A stretch of DNA of 64,000 nucleotides, from positions 1 to 64,000 of the forward strand of contig JBFMAI010000034.1 of NCBI GenBank assembly GCA_040755725.1, given 5' to 3'. Under the pieces are notes generated by a model. That model searched no databases. It saw only the letters and a program-made list of their open reading frames with translations, and had not been told where the DNA came from. The position numbers were made by a program, and so were the translations under genes. This DNA is from JBFMAI01 sp040755725 (lineage in GTDB: Bacteria > Planctomycetota > Phycisphaerae > UBA1845 > Fen-1342). Each line of letters starts with the position of its first letter. Position 1 is the stretch's first letter. This document shows, piece after piece, positions 8,334-15,944 of the stretch.

Positions 8334-8393
8334 CTCGATCCCACACTTATCAGACCGCAGCGCGGGCTGCATCCGGGACCCTGCCCTCCGAAG

Positions 8394-8410
8394 AACTGGG
8401 AAACCCAGTT
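8394..8410. promoter_or_regulatory. Perfect palindrome in the divergent promoter region
   Basis: AACTGGG, a three-base AAA spacer and CCCAGTT form a 7-bp inverted repeat. It sits in the 291-base gap between the GTPase cassette (minus) and the Memo-AMMECR1 gene (plus), next to a locally AT-rich stretch (AAATATACGAATCG, about 8424-8437). It could be an operator. No protein partner is evident. Confidence 0.4.
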
Positions 8411-8624
8411 CCGTCACATTGGGAAATATACGAATCGTTTCTCCCCCCCGCCCATGTGCGAAGCCGGTCCCTCCGCAGCGTCCGGTAGATGAGCAGGCCC
8501 ACCGCTTGGCCGATTCAGGGCCCCGGATCCGACGACCGGCCATCGGCGGCAGCCCCTTGTGGCGTCATTGCTTGCGGCGGCGGCGCGGTACAATGCTCAA
8601 CCGACTCGGACGGAGTTCCCGCGC

Positions 8625-10133
8625 ATGTCGCCCCGACCAATCCCGCACCTGCTGCTGACGCCTCACCCACCCGGTCGCACGGTCGGGGCTGCCGCGGGCG
8701 ATAACGTGCGCCAACCGTGCTGCGCCGGCGACTGGTACCCTCGCGAGCCCCATAAGCTCGAAGCACATGTGAACGAGCTGCTGGAGCGCAGCACGCCCCC
8801 CGCGCTGCCCGGCCCGCCGCTGGCGCTCATCGCCCCCCACGCCGGCTACCGCTTCAGCGCCCCGGTCGCCGCCGCCGCTTACGCGACCCTCCGCGGACAC
8901 ACCTACCGCCGCGTCATCGCCCTCGCTTTTAGCCATCGCCGGGCCGACAGCTACCGCGGCATCGACGTGCCCCAGAACTTGGCGGCATACGCGACCCCCC
9001 TCGCCGAAGTCGCGATCGACCGCGCAGTCTGCGAACGCTTGCGCGAGAACCCCCTCTTCGCAGCCCATGCCGGGATGGACGCCGGCGAGCACTCGCTCGA
9101 ACTTCAGTTGCCCTTTCTCCAGTGCGCCCTGCGCGGCCCGTTTCGCCTCGTGCCGCTGTACGTCGGCCAGATGAACGACCGCGACCACGCGGCGGCGGCC
9201 CACGCGCTACGGCCGCACGTGGACGAGGACACGCTGGTTGTCGCCAGCACCGACTTCACGCACTACGGGGCCGGCTTCGGCTACGTGCCGTTCACCGACG
9301 ACGTCCCCCAAAGGCTGGCCGAGTTGGCCCAGCAGGCCGCCGCTCCGATTCTCCGCTGTGACTACGACGGCTTCGTTGCCCACGTGGCCCGCACCGACGA
9401 CACCATCTGCGGCCGTGGGCCGGTGGCGCTGCTGCTGCGGCTGTTGTCCATGCGCGGCGGAGCGACGGGCGTGCGGGCCGCGTTTGACACGTCCGGCCAC
9501 ATGACCGGCGAGTGGGACCACACCGTCACTTACCAGTCCTTCGTCTTCGTTCACCGGCCCGCCGTGCTGGACGCCGCCGAGCGCACGGAGCTGTTGCACT
9601 GGGCCCGCGCGGCGGTCACGGCCCACGTCCAGCACCGACCGCACCCCAGCGTCGAGCTGGACAAACTGCCGCCGCGCCTCCGGGCCGACGGCGCGTGCTT
9701 CGTGACCCTCACCAATGCCGGGCAATTGCGCGGCTGCATCGGCAACATGTCGGCCGAGGGACCGTTGGTCGAGGCCGTCGTCCGCAACGCCGTCCTGGCG
9801 TGCCAGGACCCCCGCTTCCTCGACAATCCCATCACGGCCGCCGAACTCGACCAACTCCACATTGAGATCAGCCATCTCACCCCGCTCGTGCCGGTCAAGT
9901 CGCCCGACGAGGTCGTCGTGGGCCGCCACGGGCTGTTGATCGGGCTTGGCCGGCAGCGCGGCGTGCTGCTGCCGCAGGTGGCCTACGAGCGCGGCTGGAC
10001 GCGCGCCGAGTTCCTGGCGCAGACTTGCCACAAGGCGAGCCTGCCTCCCGACGCCTGGAAGCTGCCGCAGGCGGAAATCTACTCCTTCGAGGCCGAGGTC
10101 TTCGGCGAACAGCAACCAGCGGCTGTCCGCTAA
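8625..10133 (+). CDS. AmmeMemoRadiSam proteins B and A fused (Memo-AMMECR1)
   Basis: 502 residues; ATG 8625 with GGAG at 8612-8615. Residues about 25-310 are the Memo domain: PHAGY with H72, GEHSLELQLPF with H156 and ASTDFTHYG with H213, the metal-binding positions of the family. Residues about 325-495 are AMMECR1, with GACFVTLTNAGQLRGCIG. In many microbes Memo, AMMECR1 and a radical SAM protein are encoded together and are thought to act jointly on an unknown substrate. Here A and B are one polypeptide, and no AmmeMemoRadiSam radical SAM gene is adjacent. The radical SAM protein at 18198 belongs to the B12-binding type. The biochemical role is unknown. Confidence 0.92.
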   Translation: MSPRPIPHLLLTPHPPGRTVGAAAGDNVRQPCCAGDWYPREPHKLEAHVNELLERSTPPALPGPPLALIAPHAGYRFSAPVAAAAYATLRGHTYRRVIALAFSHRRADSYRGIDVPQNLAAYATPLAEVAIDRAVCERLRENPLFAAHAGMDAGEHSLELQLPFLQCALRGPFRLVPLYVGQMNDRDHAAAAHALRPHVDEDTLVVASTDFTHYGAGFGYVPFTDDVPQRLAELAQQAAAPILRCDYDGFVAHVARTDDTICGRGPVALLLRLLSMRGGATGVRAAFDTSGHMTGEWDHTVTYQSFVFVHRPAVLDAAERTELLHWARAAVTAHVQHRPHPSVELDKLPPRLRADGACFVTLTNAGQLRGCIGNMSAEGPLVEAVVRNAVLACQDPRFLDNPITAAELDQLHIEISHLTPLVPVKSPDEVVVGRHGLLIGLGRQRGVLLPQVAYERGWTRAEFLAQTCHKASLPPDAWKLPQAEIYSFEAEVFGEQQPAAVR

Positions 10134-10134
10134 T

Positions 10135-10187
10135 CCCCCTCGCTTCCAGGTCGCCACGGGCGACTCGCTGTGGCGAGGAGGGGTTGG
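10135..10187. repeat. Dispersed CCCTC...CTTCCAGGTCGC repeat (copy 1)
   Basis: CCCCCTCGCTTCCAGGTCGCC, then ACGGGCGACTCGCTGTGGCG and AGGAGGGGTTGGG. The flanks CCCCCTC and GAGGAGGGG pair as an imperfect hairpin. A near-identical copy is at 12102-12152. It lies between the convergent ends of the Memo fusion and the phage cassette and could act as a bidirectional terminator. Confidence 0.75.
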
Positions 10188-10203
10188 GGCAGGGGCTGGC
10201 CCG

Positions 10204-10422
10204 TTACGGTGCGGCGCCCGCCCCACGGCGTCCCGCATCCTCGTGGGCAATACCCAGGATCAACGCCACCCCGACACTCAACACCGCCAGCACGGTCTCT
10301 TCGCTCAACACCAGCCCCGCCTGGGCGGCATACGCTATGAGGATTGTCGCCACCGCCACCTGCACTTTGCGGCTGCGCAGCGGCCACAGCCAGCGCCGCC
10401 AACCGACCACTTGTTCACTCAT
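10204..10422 (-). CDS. Small membrane protein, holin-like
   Basis: 72 residues from ATG 10422, overlapping the preceding lipoprotein gene by 8 bases. A basic N-terminus (WRRWLWPLRSRKV) is followed by two hydrophobic segments (about residues 20-36 and 41-57) and a charged tail. Size, topology and position at the end of a phage structural operon suggest a holin or similar lysis helper. No family signature is available, so the functional call is contextual. Confidence 0.5.
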   Translation of the reverse strand: MSEQVVGWRRWLWPLRSRKVQVAVATILIAYAAQAGLVLSEETVLAVLSVGVALILGIAHEDAGRRGAGAAP

Positions 10423-10897
10423 GCCGTTCCTCCAGGCGCGCCGCCTCCGCCTCGGCCACAGCGCGCTCCACGGCCGCCGCCGCCAGCCCGCGCCGCGCCC
10501 GCGACCACTTCGCCTCCAGCGATTTCCACAGCAAATCGACCACCGATTGGTCGGCATAGAGCTTCGCATCCACGCCGGCCTGTCGCAGCGCCGCCGCCCG
10601 CTCGTGCTGCAACGCCCAGAACTCGACCAGATCACGGTCGTTCCAAACCGTGTTCAGCGCCGCGCGCTGCGGGGCCGACAACGTGGTCCCCGTTTCCACC
10701 AGCCGCCGTTGCAAGTCCCGGTACAAGAGAATGCATAGCGCCTCGTGCTGGCGGTCGAACACGGCCTGCTGCACCTGGTCGGCCCGGCGTTGGGCCTCCA
10801 GCGCCACGCGCAGCGACTCGCGTGTGCAGCCGCCGGCCAACCCGACGACGCCGGCGCACGCCACCATCAATCCGAGCGGCACCGCGGCCCGCGTCAT
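10415..10897 (-). CDS. Predicted lipoprotein in the phage head cassette
   Basis: 160 residues from ATG 10897, four bases overlapping the upstream gene (ATGA). A signal segment (VPLGLMVACAGVVGLAGGC) ends in a lipobox with cysteine at residue 24. The rest is helical and charged, with two runs of A/R/E-rich sequence (DLQRRLVETGTTL, AAAAVERAVAEAEAARLEE). In phages a lipoprotein between structural and holin-like genes often serves as an outer-membrane spanin, but this one is longer than usual spanins and no family is recognised. Confidence 0.6.
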   Translation of the reverse strand: MTRAAVPLGLMVACAGVVGLAGGCTRESLRVALEAQRRADQVQQAVFDRQHEALCILLYRDLQRRLVETGTTLSAPQRAALNTVWNDRDLVEFWALQHERAAALRQAGVDAKLYADQSVVDLLWKSLEAKWSRARRGLAAAAVERAVAEAEAARLEERHE

Positions 10898-11199
10898 GGC
10901 ATTCCTCCCAGGCATCGCAGCGCGGCCAGCGCCGCCAGCAACCCCTCGGTCCACCTCTCGGCCGCGATCGCCTCCGCCAGTTGCTGCGCCGTCGCCCGCA
11001 ACTCGTCGTGCGCCAGCCACCCGCCCGCGGCCGTGTCCCGCCGGGGCGCCGCCTGCTCGTAGTCGCACCGCTCGGGTGTCCGCGCCACCTGCCGCCGCTG
11101 CGCTTCAATCAGCATGGCATCGATGACCCGACACGCGGCCGTCACAAACGCCCGCGCCGTTTCGGCATCAATACGACCAACCACCGTCCGCAAGTCCAT
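10894..11199 (-). CDS. Hypothetical protein in the phage head cassette
   Basis: 101 residues; MDLRTVVGRIDAETARAFVTAACRVIDAMLIEA at the start, with predicted helices throughout and a middle polar stretch (RCDYEQAAPRRDT). No recognised domain. It is coupled by an ATGA overlap to the lipoprotein gene. It is separated from the next upstream gene by the 11230-11390 inverted repeat, so it may depend on transcription reading through that hairpin. Confidence 0.5.
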   Translation of the reverse strand: MDLRTVVGRIDAETARAFVTAACRVIDAMLIEAQRRQVARTPERCDYEQAAPRRDTAAGGWLAHDELRATAQQLAEAIAAERWTEGLLAALAALRCLGGMP

Positions 11200-11229
11200 G
11201 AGTGCTCCTCATCGTTGAATCCCGACTTC

Positions 11230-11390
11230 ACCACAGAGACACAGAGGCACAAGGAACACGCGAGTAGATTGTGTTCCCCGTCCACTTCTGTCAGTGATGA
11301 CACATTCGGCGTGCCCGGAAAGACTGCGCGTACGCCTATCACCTACTGTCCTGTCTTCTCTGTGCCTCTGTACCTCTGTGTCTCTGTGGT
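11230..11390. repeat. Long inverted repeat with 18-bp perfect arms
   Basis: Arms ACCACAGAGACACAGAGG (11230-11247) and CCTCTGTGTCTCTGTGGT (11373-11390) are exact inverse complements flanking about 125 bases that contain no convincing gene. The CACAGAGACACAGAGG arm is a common mobile-repeat motif in diverse bacteria. It interrupts the minus-strand phage operon and could form a large hairpin in the transcript. Confidence 0.85.
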
Positions 11391-11421
11391 GATATCTGTT
11401 CTTCTGTGTCCCGCAGGGGGG

Positions 11422-11712
11422 CTACGCGCAGCCGAGGTACTCCAGTTGCCGCGTCAGTCGCGTGACCCACTCGGCCTCGGTCATGCGGTGGGACCGCAGC
11501 TCCTCCCTCAGGGCGGTGAGTGCCTCCGTATTGGCGCGGATGACGTCCAGCAGGTTCTTGTTGACTTCCGCAACCTGGCCCGCATATTGCAACGCGTCAC
11601 GCAGGCCCGCCGCCCCACGCGCCCGCTCCTGCCGCTCGATCCACCACATTACAAACAGCAGGCCGCAGATGCCCAGCGACGGCAGTTGCGCGAGGAGCTC
11701 CCCGGGAATCAC
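11422..11712 (-). CDS. Small N-terminally anchored membrane protein
   Basis: 96 residues starting at GTG 11712, which overlaps the stop of the upstream gene (GTGA). One transmembrane segment (residues about 8-24, LPSLGICGLLFVMWWIE) is followed by a helical polar tail (VAEVNKNLLDVIRANTEALTALREEL). This layout resembles phage holin-associated or Rz-like proteins, but no family match can be claimed. Confidence 0.6.
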   Translation of the reverse strand: MIPGELLAQLPSLGICGLLFVMWWIERQERARGAAGLRDALQYAGQVAEVNKNLLDVIRANTEALTALREELRSHRMTEAEWVTRLTRQLEYLGCA

Positions 11713-12032
11713 GTGACCACCTCATACCACACGGCCACACTGCACTCGCCCGGCATGCTCTGGTAGGACGTGGTGAGCCCCAGGGCCTTGCCGCGCTGCG
11801 TCGTCACCGCCAAGGCACGCCCCAACGACAGCACGAACGGACTGCCCGTTCCGATGTACAAGGGCGGCGTCAGATTCAGCGGGTCCGGCCCCGGGTCCGA
11901 AACGAACGTGATCCTCATCGCCGACCACGAGCTCACCACAACCTTGACCACCCGGATGATTCGGCCCTCCTGGGCCGGTATGAGGATGGTGTTGGTCTGC
12001 GAAGTTCCATAGGCCCCAAACGCCAGTGTCAT
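11709..12032 (-). CDS. Small phage virion-like protein
   Basis: 107 residues from ATG 12032. The sequence is beta-rich and lacks charged clusters (TLAFGAYGTSQTNTILIPA, VVVSSWSAMRITFVSDP, SPFVLSLGRALAVTT). This is the kind of composition seen in small capsid-associated or head-completion proteins. It sits downstream of the gp36-like gene and is coupled to the next small membrane-protein gene. An upstream extension to 12203 would translate the dispersed repeat and is rejected. Function is inferred from position only. Confidence 0.5.
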   Translation of the reverse strand: MTLAFGAYGTSQTNTILIPAQEGRIIRVVKVVVSSWSAMRITFVSDPGPDPLNLTPPLYIGTGSPFVLSLGRALAVTTQRGKALGLTTSYQSMPGECSVAVWYEVVT

Positions 12033-12101
12033 GTGTATTGCCTCCACACTCCGACCACTCAACACCGTTTCCGCGGCGGCCCGCCGCGCTGCTTCGAACC
12101 G

Positions 12102-12152
12102 CCCTCCCTTCCAGGTCGCTACGGGCGACTCGCTGTGGCGCGGAGGGGGTGG
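12102..12152. repeat. Dispersed CCCTC...CTTCCAGGTCGC repeat (copy 2)
   Basis: CCCTCCCTTCCAGGTCGCTA then CGGGCGACTCGCTGTGGCG and CGGAGGGGGTGGG. It matches the copy at 10135-10187 almost base for base and occupies the gap between the gp36-like gene and the next small gene. Confidence 0.75.
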
Positions 12153-12227
12153 GAGAGGGTTGGCGCGCTCCCTATCCCACTGACTCCGATCGCTGCTGTT
12201 CACGCCCCGCCGGGGCCGCGTGGCCCT

Positions 12228-12680
12228 CTACAGCCCTTCCAACTCCTCCGCGGTGAACCGCCGCGGCGTCGCCACGTATCGGGGCCCGTCCGGTTGCCCG
12301 GTCGAACCCGCCGGCGGGGCCGCCGCCGGCAGGGCCACCTGGCCCGCCGCCACCTGCTCCAGCCACCGCAACGCACCGGCATAGAGCGCGTGAACGCGCT
12401 GCGGCGGGTCGCTGACAAACGGCGAGCCCTTCCAGGCCAGATACTCCGCCACATCCAGCACCCGCGCCCGCAAGACGGTCAGTACTTCCGGGTGCGCACC
12501 GACATCGACCGGCGTCGCGTAACGCCGGGCCAGGTAGCTATTCGCCTCAGCCTCGGCGGCCTCGACCAGCTCTTGACCAACGCTGTCGTTTGCGGTGGCC
12601 CCCTGCACGCGATCCGTCAGCCGTGCATACAGCGTGGCCCCCAAGCGCTCGCTGAGTTGCTCCTTGGTGATGTACGCCAT
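12228..12680 (-). CDS. Mu gp36-like (DUF1320) head-tail joining protein
   Basis: 150 residues from ATG 12680. The family pattern is clear: an N-terminal MAYITKEQLSERLG, a helical centre (LVEAAEAEANSYLARRYATPVD) and a conserved region (VLRARVLDVAEYLAW). In Mu-like phages this protein lies just after the major capsid gene and is thought to help head completion or connector formation. The same order holds here. The last 45 residues are proline- and alanine-rich and vary in the family. Confidence 0.8.
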   Translation of the reverse strand: MAYITKEQLSERLGATLYARLTDRVQGATANDSVGQELVEAAEAEANSYLARRYATPVDVGAHPEVLTVLRARVLDVAEYLAWKGSPFVSDPPQRVHALYAGALRWLEQVAAGQVALPAAAPPAGSTGQPDGPRYVATPRRFTAEELEGL

Positions 12681-12711
12681 GAGAGCACCGCCTCTCTACC
12701 GGGGCCGCGAA

Positions 12712-12746
12712 CCCCCCTCCCTTCCAGGGAGGGGTCGGGGGAGGGT
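12712..12746. repeat. CCCTCCC/GGGAGGGG dispersed hairpin repeat
   Basis: CCCCCCTCCC-TTCCA-GGGAGGGG followed by TCGGGGGAGGGT. Related units are at 13903-13935, 30026-30053 and 38333-38367. It sits between the gp36-like and capsid genes. Confidence 0.7.
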
Positions 12747-12849
12747 GGCGCTCTCATCGGAGCAGTCCCTCACCCCAACCCAAACCCTCATGGGAGAGCG
12801 GTTACGTGGCGGGTGTCACTGTCCCTTGTCGTCACCGCGGCGCCGAACG

Positions 12850-13779
12850 CTACGTCAGCCGCACCAGACACGCATCCTGCCAATACCCGTAGCCGGCCTC
12901 GTGAATGGCCTTCACGCCGTACTGGTGCTGGTTCTCGTTGACCTCCAGCTCGCTGCCCTCGGCCAGGACTTGGACTTGCACGGGCAGCTCCTCCTGGAAA
13001 ATGAAGGGCCGCGTGCTGCCATCCACGCGGAACACGGCGAACTGGTCCGTCCAGGTGAGCCGCGGATTCGCCACCCACTTGACTTGGAACGGCTCGCCGG
13101 TCGCCAACGGGTTACTCGACGCATCCACCGTTCGGCCCGCCAACGCGACGAGCGTCGAAGACAAGAACGCCATCGGCACCATCACGAGGAATTCGCGCGC
13201 CGTCTCATTCATCGGCTCGCCCTGGTCGTCCTTCACCGCGAGAATCCGGCCGATTCCCTTGACGATCGCCTCGTACATCTCGGCGTCGGTCGGGGCCGTG
13301 GGGGTGGCGGCGTCGTGCGTGACGATGTTGCTCTGCTCGCCCGAATCCCCCTCGCGGTGATCGGTGTCAAAGAACGCCTGTCCGTCGTAGCCCGTCGCCG
13401 ACTCGCCGTTGAGAATCAGCGTCGTCAACAACTTGTTCGGGTGCGTGGCGACCCGCCGGGCCAGCTCGTTGATCCGCACCATGATCTGCCCGGTCTTGTC
13501 ACGGCGCTGCTCGTCGGCGTCCACGCGAATCGTGGATTCCCATACCTTATTGACAATCGTCACCCCCTGGCTGCGCAGGGGCTTGACCCGCCGTCCACCG
13601 ACCCACTGCCGCACCTGCGGCACCATTCCCAGCCAGCGGTACGTCTCCGCCTCCTGCGTGCTGGTGAAGTGCATCGCCAGCCGCGTCCACCACGCGGTCT
13701 TGGCGTACTCCTCCAGCCGACGGTAGAACCGCCCCACCACCGCCCGCGACGTCAGCCCCGTATCCACGACAACACTCAT
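12850..13779 (-). CDS. Mu-like major capsid protein (gpT family)
   Basis: 309 residues; ATG 13779 follows AAGGAG. It matches the Mu gpT head protein in pattern: an early helical arm (VVGRFYRRLEEYAKTAWWTRLAMHF), EAETYRWLGMVPQVRQW, then NKVWESTIRV, the VRINELARRVATHPNKLLTTLI helix, GQAFFDTDHREGDSG, and a C-terminal domain with HQYGVKAIHEAGYGYWQDACLV. It should assemble the icosahedral shell after protease maturation. Length is normal for the family and no frameshift is seen, so the gene appears intact and selected. It lies between the decoration protein and the gp36-like gene. Confidence 0.9.
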   Translation of the reverse strand: MSVVVDTGLTSRAVVGRFYRRLEEYAKTAWWTRLAMHFTSTQEAETYRWLGMVPQVRQWVGGRRVKPLRSQGVTIVNKVWESTIRVDADEQRRDKTGQIMVRINELARRVATHPNKLLTTLILNGESATGYDGQAFFDTDHREGDSGEQSNIVTHDAATPTAPTDAEMYEAIVKGIGRILAVKDDQGEPMNETAREFLVMVPMAFLSSTLVALAGRTVDASSNPLATGEPFQVKWVANPRLTWTDQFAVFRVDGSTRPFIFQEELPVQVQVLAEGSELEVNENQHQYGVKAIHEAGYGYWQDACLVRLT

Positions 13780-13802
13780 GTCACACTCCTTGGAAGGCCC
13801 AT

Positions 13803-13935
13803 CAGAACCCCGCACGCGAGTGCGGGACCAAGCAACCCGCCACTCGCGTGGCGGACTCCGTTAGTGGTTCTCGTGCTCTGGCGCGCCACTTGCGTTCTAT
13901 AGCCCCTCCTTCTGGGGGAGGGGTTGGGGGAGGGT
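13803..13935. repeat. Cluster of two dispersed repeats
   Basis: 13809-13826 (CCCGCACGCGAGTGCGGGA) and 13836-13855 (CCCGCCACTCGCGTGGCGGA) are adjacent perfect hairpins. The latter is related to 19988-20005. 13903-13935 is a CCCCTCC...GGAGGGG unit. Together they fill most of the 224 bases between the capsid and decoration genes. Confidence 0.75.
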
Positions 13936-14003
13936 CGGAATGACCGCTGCGGTGCAACCGCGCGATTCTCCGCCATTTCCCAAACCCAGCATCCGGACAG
14001 CCC

Positions 14004-14741
14004 CTACGCGATGTCCCGACTCAGAATCACCCACTCCGTCCCCGTGCAGAACACCAAAACGCAGTCATACGCCGCATCGACGGCCGCGTACGTCGCCGCC
14101 CCGTCGATTGTCTCGGCGGCGTTACCGTCGAGCGTGATGGCCGCCGCCGTCGCGCTCGTCTTCACCAGCCGGAACCACCCGCCGGCCCGCACGGCGGCCA
14201 CGGGGGGCAGCGTCAGCGTGCGCGCCGCCGAGTTCGCCATCAGCAGCGTGCGATTCATGTGGTCCAGGGTGAGGGTGGCATTCGCATCCGCCAGCGTCAT
14301 GACCGGCGTGTTCTCCAGCACACCGCTCAGACCCATCACCGGCTCGCAGCGCACGCGGGCCACACCCGCACCCTCCACCGTGACGACCCGCCCCACACGG
14401 CTCCTGCCCGTCGGCGTCAGGGTCAACGTCTCCTCATCGCTGGCGTAGACGTCTTTGCCAATGTCCGCGGTGGTCACGCCCGCCAGCGCGTGAACGATGT
14501 CCACGGCCTGGTGCAGCCGCACCGTGATGCCGCCGGCCGTGTGCCCGGCGACGGTGTTGTCCGCCTGCCGGTACGCGATGCCCAGAAACTCGTCCCCCGC
14601 GACCAGCGGTCGGACATGGCCCGTCGCCCGGTCACGCCCGACAAACGACCCCTTGTACACCTTCACGTTGTCGTTGACCGGCAGGTCCACCAAGTCCGCC
14701 GACACGAAGAACTCCACATTACGGTCCGCCGTCAATGCCAT
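14004..14741 (-). CDS. Phage capsid decoration protein (DUF2190-like)
   Basis: 245 residues from ATG 14741 with AGGAG eight bases upstream. The N-terminal half resembles DUF2190-type head decoration proteins (VYKGSFVGRDRATGHVRPL, FLGIAYRQADN, GGITVRLHQAV, IGKDVYASDEETLTL). The C-terminal half is a beta-rich module (ATLTLDHMNRTLLMANSA, GGWFRLVKTS) like those used in virion surface proteins. It is expected to bind the outside of the capsid. It lies between the protease/scaffold and the major capsid gene, an order seen in Mu-like head modules. Confidence 0.72.
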   Translation of the reverse strand: MALTADRNVEFFVSADLVDLPVNDNVKVYKGSFVGRDRATGHVRPLVAGDEFLGIAYRQADNTVAGHTAGGITVRLHQAVDIVHALAGVTTADIGKDVYASDEETLTLTPTGRSRVGRVVTVEGAGVARVRCEPVMGLSGVLENTPVMTLADANATLTLDHMNRTLLMANSAARTLTLPPVAAVRAGGWFRLVKTSATAAAITLDGNAAETIDGAATYAAVDAAYDCVLVFCTGTEWVILSRDIA

Positions 14742-14810
14742 CGGCCCTTCTCCTTGATCCATGCCACCAATTCCTGCGATTCAGTGCTGGGGTGTTGACC
14801 GGCGCCGCGT

Positions 14811-15944
14811 TCAGCGCCCGGCTGACCGGACGCGGCCCGCCGCCACGGCCTGCTCGTACGCCGTCAGGTCCGCCGCCTCGACCTTCCACCTCTCGCCGCG
14901 CTCGCCGCCGCCCGCCTCCGTCACCCGCGGGCGCGCCGCGACCTCGCCGCCGCGGTCGAGTGCCACCACCCGCCCCGGCGGCAGCAACACGGGCGCCCGC
15001 GCGAGCCGCTCCTCCGTTGCCTCGGGGTCGCGCAGGTAGTCGGCGCGCCAATCCATGCTGGTGCTGTCCACGATCTTGCCCAGCCGCAGCCCGCGCTCGA
15101 CGAAGGTGTCCGCCTGCTGTGCCGTCAACTGCCGGCGCAGCAGCTCCGCCTCGCGCTCCGCCACCTCCAGGCGCGTACGCAGCTCCATGACCGTCTGCGA
15201 CGCCGCCTCGGCGCCGACGTCAGTGGGAACCGCCGCCTCCTCGTCGGAGTCCTCGCCCCGCCGCGCGGCCAACGGCGGAACCCCGTGCATCGCCGGATCA
15301 TTCGTCAGCGCCACGGGGCCGAGGGCCGCAACGTCGGTGTGGTCTTCGTCCGTCCAGAAGATCACCGGCGAGAAGTAGCGGTACTCGCCACTGCGCAGCA
15401 GCTCCGCCGCCCGCTCCGTCCATGTCACCTCGACGGCCCACAGCCCATCGCCACGGATCTCCAGACCGCCGATCCACCCTGCCGCCGGCCGCAATCCGTC
15501 CCGGCGACCGTTGTAGCGATCGAAACTCTGGTGTTCGTAATCCACCGCGAGCTTCCGACCCATGCGGTCGAACCACCGCTTGGCCGACTCGGCGTGTCGC
15601 GGCGTGAACACAAAGCTCTCCCCCGCCACCGGTCGTTCCACCCCGACTTCGCCAAACGGGATGAGCAGGAACTCACGCACCGGCTCGCCCTCCGCCGTCG
15701 CCGGCACGGCGCACCGCAGGCGCGCGGCCGGTTGGGCCACGTCACCGCGCGCGACCCGTGTCAATTCCACACCGTCGAGTCGCTCGGCAACCTCTTGCAC
15801 GAGGGCCCGCAGTCGATCGAATCGCCCGCGCGCATCTTCTTCCGCGATTCGCAACGCCTCCTCCAGCCGCGTGCAGATCTGCTCTCGCACAAACGGCCCC
15901 ATCTCGACCCCCGGTTTCACTTCCGTCGTTTCCAAGGTCCTCAC
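14811..15944 (-). CDS. Mu-like prohead protease with scaffold tail (gpI family)
   Basis: 377 residues from ATG 15944, overlapping the GNAT gene end by four bases. After a helical N-terminus, the protease region shows the Mu I-protein features: FLLIPFGEVGVERP, LAVDYEHQSFDR, AAGWIGGLEIRGDGLWAVEVTWT, YRYFSPVIFW, and ALTNDPAMHGVPPLAAR. A helical scaffold-like tail follows (VMELRTRLEVAEREAELLRRQL). In Mu this protein cleaves scaffold during capsid maturation. Its intact form supports a functional head module. Confidence 0.88.
   Translation of the reverse strand: MRTLETTEVKPGVEMGPFVREQICTRLEEALRIAEEDARGRFDRLRALVQEVAERLDGVELTRVARGDVAQPAARLRCAVPATAEGEPVREFLLIPFGEVGVERPVAGESFVFTPRHAESAKRWFDRMGRKLAVDYEHQSFDRYNGRRDGLRPAAGWIGGLEIRGDGLWAVEVTWTERAAELLRSGEYRYFSPVIFWTDEDHTDVAALGPVALTNDPAMHGVPPLAARRGEDSDEEAAVPTDVGAEAASQTVMELRTRLEVAEREAELLRRQLTAQQADTFVERGLRLGKIVDSTSMDWRADYLRDPEATEERLARAPVLLPPGRVVALDRGGEVAARPRVTEAGGGERGERWKVEAADLTAYEQAVAAGRVRSAGR

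Noticed and set aside
11142..11342. Short minus-strand frame with LCLCVSVVKS
   Set aside because: This is the translation of the CACAGAGACACAGAGG inverted repeat, a known source of false genes.
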